Positions 62,770-64,000 of a DNA stretch of 64,000 nt are shown piece by piece. The notes below the pieces were generated by a model, which saw only the letters and a list, made by a program, of their open reading frames with translations, was not told the origin of the DNA and did no database searches. Position 1 is the stretch's first letter. Each line of letters starts with the position of its first letter. Source of the DNA: Methylophilus sp. QUAN (GTDB lineage: Bacteria > Pseudomonadota > Gammaproteobacteria > Burkholderiales > Methylophilaceae). Location: the NCBI RefSeq assembly GCF_015354445.1, contig NZ_JADKYT010000003.1, positions 372,001 through 436,000 on the forward strand, written 5' to 3'. Both the position numbers and the translations under genes were made by a program.

Positions 62770-64000
62770 ATGCAAACAGTGAAATATGCCTGGTCAATGC
62801 TGCTAAGCTGCCTATGCAGCCTGGCTCTGCTGGCTCAGGCCGAAGAGCCGAGTGAGTTGAGCCTGGTGGTCGGCAACCAGCAGGTCTATGTCCATGCCAA
62901 AGCCGTCAAACGTATCGCCGTAGGTAACCCTGACGTCGCCAACATCGCGATGCTGACATCGCACAACATCATGATTACAGGCAAACAGGCGGGCGCAACA
63001 GAAATTTCAATCTGGGAGAGTGAGCAGGCTGCAGCGCCTGCTAAGCAGCTCAAGGTCACCGTCAGCATTAGCACAGCGGTCGAAAAACAAAAGCTGCAAT
63101 TTTCAAAAAGCATCAAACTGTTACCTGCGGGCAACCAGGTGGCCATTACAGGTGATGCAGACTCTCTGGAAGAACACGCCTTAGCACGCCAGGCAGTGGA
63201 TAAAAAGGCCGAGGCGCCGATGGACGCCACTGCAAGCAGCTTTGACAACCAAGTACAGATTGACATCAAGGTGGTAGAAGTCAGCCGCCAGAATATGATG
63301 CGCGCAGGTTTTTTCCTGGGTAAGAATAGCCGTAACTCCACCATTGCTCTTGGGTCTCCGGGCAATCTGAGTGGGGTGCAAACCGGGGATAACGGATTTA
63401 CGCTGAATAGTGCCTCAGGCTTTTTACCGAATGCCAGTGCATTCAATTTTGTGGCCGGGAATGCCAGCCGGGGGTTACTCGGTACACTGAGCATTCTGGA
63501 GGCCAATGGTTTTGCCTACACACTGGCGGAACCCAGCCTGACCGCATTCTCTGGCCAAAGCGCGAGCTTTCTGGCGGGTGGAGAGTTTCCGGTCCCTATC
63601 CGCGCGGGCGCCGGTGGTGATAGTACCGTCACCATACGCTACAAGGAATACGGGGTGCGCCTCATGCTGACGCCGACCGTGCTGGATGGCAACAGAATTT
63701 TCCTCAAAGTATCCCCGGAAGTCAGTGAAATCGATTTTTCCAATGCGGTACAAAGCGGCGGTGTGGCCGTGCCTGGCCTGCGTGTGCGCAGGACGGACAC
63801 CAGCGTAGCACTGGGCAATGGCGAAAGCTTCGTGCTGAGCGGGCTGGTTAGCCGCAATACGCTGCAAAACGTAGATAAGCTGCCAGGCCTGGGAAATTTA
63901 CCGATCATAGGCGCTTTTTTCCGCTCGACCCGCTTCGAGCGCGAAGATAAGGAATTATTGATGATCGTCACCCCACACCTAGTGCGGCCCATCGCCAAAG
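62770..64000 (+). CDS. cpaC: Tad secretin CpaC (RcpA), truncated by the window edge
   Basis: 410 residues visible; the frame is open at the right edge. Signal peptide (ending AQA), an N-terminal POTRA/pilus domain (VVGNQQVYVHAKAVKRIAVGNPDVANIAMLTS), a BON-like part about 100-140, and the secretin barrel with VQIDIKVVEVSRQ, EPSLTAFSGQSASFLAGGEFPVP and LPGLGNLPIIGAFFRST. It forms the outer-membrane channel for Flp pilus export. The missing part is probably only a short C-terminal tail. Confidence 0.93.
   Translation, partial: MQTVKYAWSMLLSCLCSLALLAQAEEPSELSLVVGNQQVYVHAKAVKRIAVGNPDVANIAMLTSHNIMITGKQAGATEISIWESEQAAAPAKQLKVTVSISTAVEKQKLQFSKSIKLLPAGNQVAITGDADSLEEHALARQAVDKKAEAPMDATASSFDNQVQIDIKVVEVSRQNMMRAGFFLGKNSRNSTIALGSPGNLSGVQTGDNGFTLNSASGFLPNASAFNFVAGNASRGLLGTLSILEANGFAYTLAEPSLTAFSGQSASFLAGGEFPVPIRAGAGGDSTVTIRYKEYGVRLMLTPTVLDGNRIFLKVSPEVSEIDFSNAVQSGGVAVPGLRVRRTDTSVALGNGESFVLSGLVSRNTLQNVDKLPGLGNLPIIGAFFRSTRFEREDKELLMIVTPHLVRPIAK

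Noticed and set aside
1-64000. Defence system, prophage, insertion sequence or CRISPR
   Set aside because: No transposase, integrase, repeat-spacer pattern or known defence gene was seen on either strand.

Overview
The window reads as chromosome of a betaproteobacterial methylotroph, most likely Methylophilaceae (Methylophilus, Methylovorus or Methylotenera type). This is an inference from gene content: a lanthanide-type methanol dehydrogenase cluster (xoxF, xoxJ, xoxG), a complete NAD-dependent molybdenum formate dehydrogenase operon (fdsGBA, fdhD, fdsD), a molybdopterin operon facing it, a type II NADH dehydrogenase, and betaproteobacterial housekeeping genes. No tRNA, insertion sequence, prophage or CRISPR array was seen.

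Region 1 (1-9.2 kb) is housekeeping: the 5' end of RNase P RNA running off the left edge, ung, pyrC, rsmI, yraN, a DolP-like lipoprotein, trxA, rho, rpmE and a GT-C type membrane glycosyltransferase. Region 2 (9.2-25.3 kb) holds the formate dehydrogenase operon on the minus strand, divergent moaA-mobA-moeA, a TonB-like protein with an orphan histidine kinase, bcp, phoH, lplT and ndh. Region 3 (25.3-30 kb) is the xox cluster, with a second XoxG-like cytochrome predicted to be a lipoprotein. Methanol oxidation by XoxF would pass electrons to XoxG-type cytochromes. Formate made downstream would be oxidised by Fds to give NADH, which Ndh can feed to quinone.

Region 4 (30-46.7 kb) holds proline iminopeptidase, a YihY-cNMP fusion, a TPR/2OG-oxygenase, YfiR with a YfiN-like GGDEF-EAL protein, FadL and general porins, a PEP-CTERM protein and further cyclic-di-GMP enzymes. 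Region 5 (46.7-58.9 kb) mixes very small membrane proteins (three DUF3309-like), a PA2779/PA2778 pair, an SMR exporter, PPOX flavoproteins and a MerR-controlled DUF2938-DUF2798-PPOX operon with more cyclic-di-GMP proteins. Region 6 (59-64 kb) is a GGDEF gene followed by the start of a Flp/Tad pilus operon, cut by the right edge inside the secretin.

Two regulatory patterns stand out. First, a conserved element, ATTCCTACA-N5-ATTCAG, occurs four times between 47 and 56.4 kb, each time about 85-135 bp upstream of and co-oriented with a small minus-strand gene, which suggests an undescribed stress-type regulon. Second, a tandem TGTAAC-N5-TGTAAC repeat with an 11-bp period lies upstream of both the fds operon and xoxF, which suggests common control of methanol and formate oxidation. 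Six cyclic-di-GMP turnover proteins lie within 26 kb. The two GGDEF-only enzymes keep the inhibitory RxxD site and the three GGDEF-EAL hybrids have lost it.
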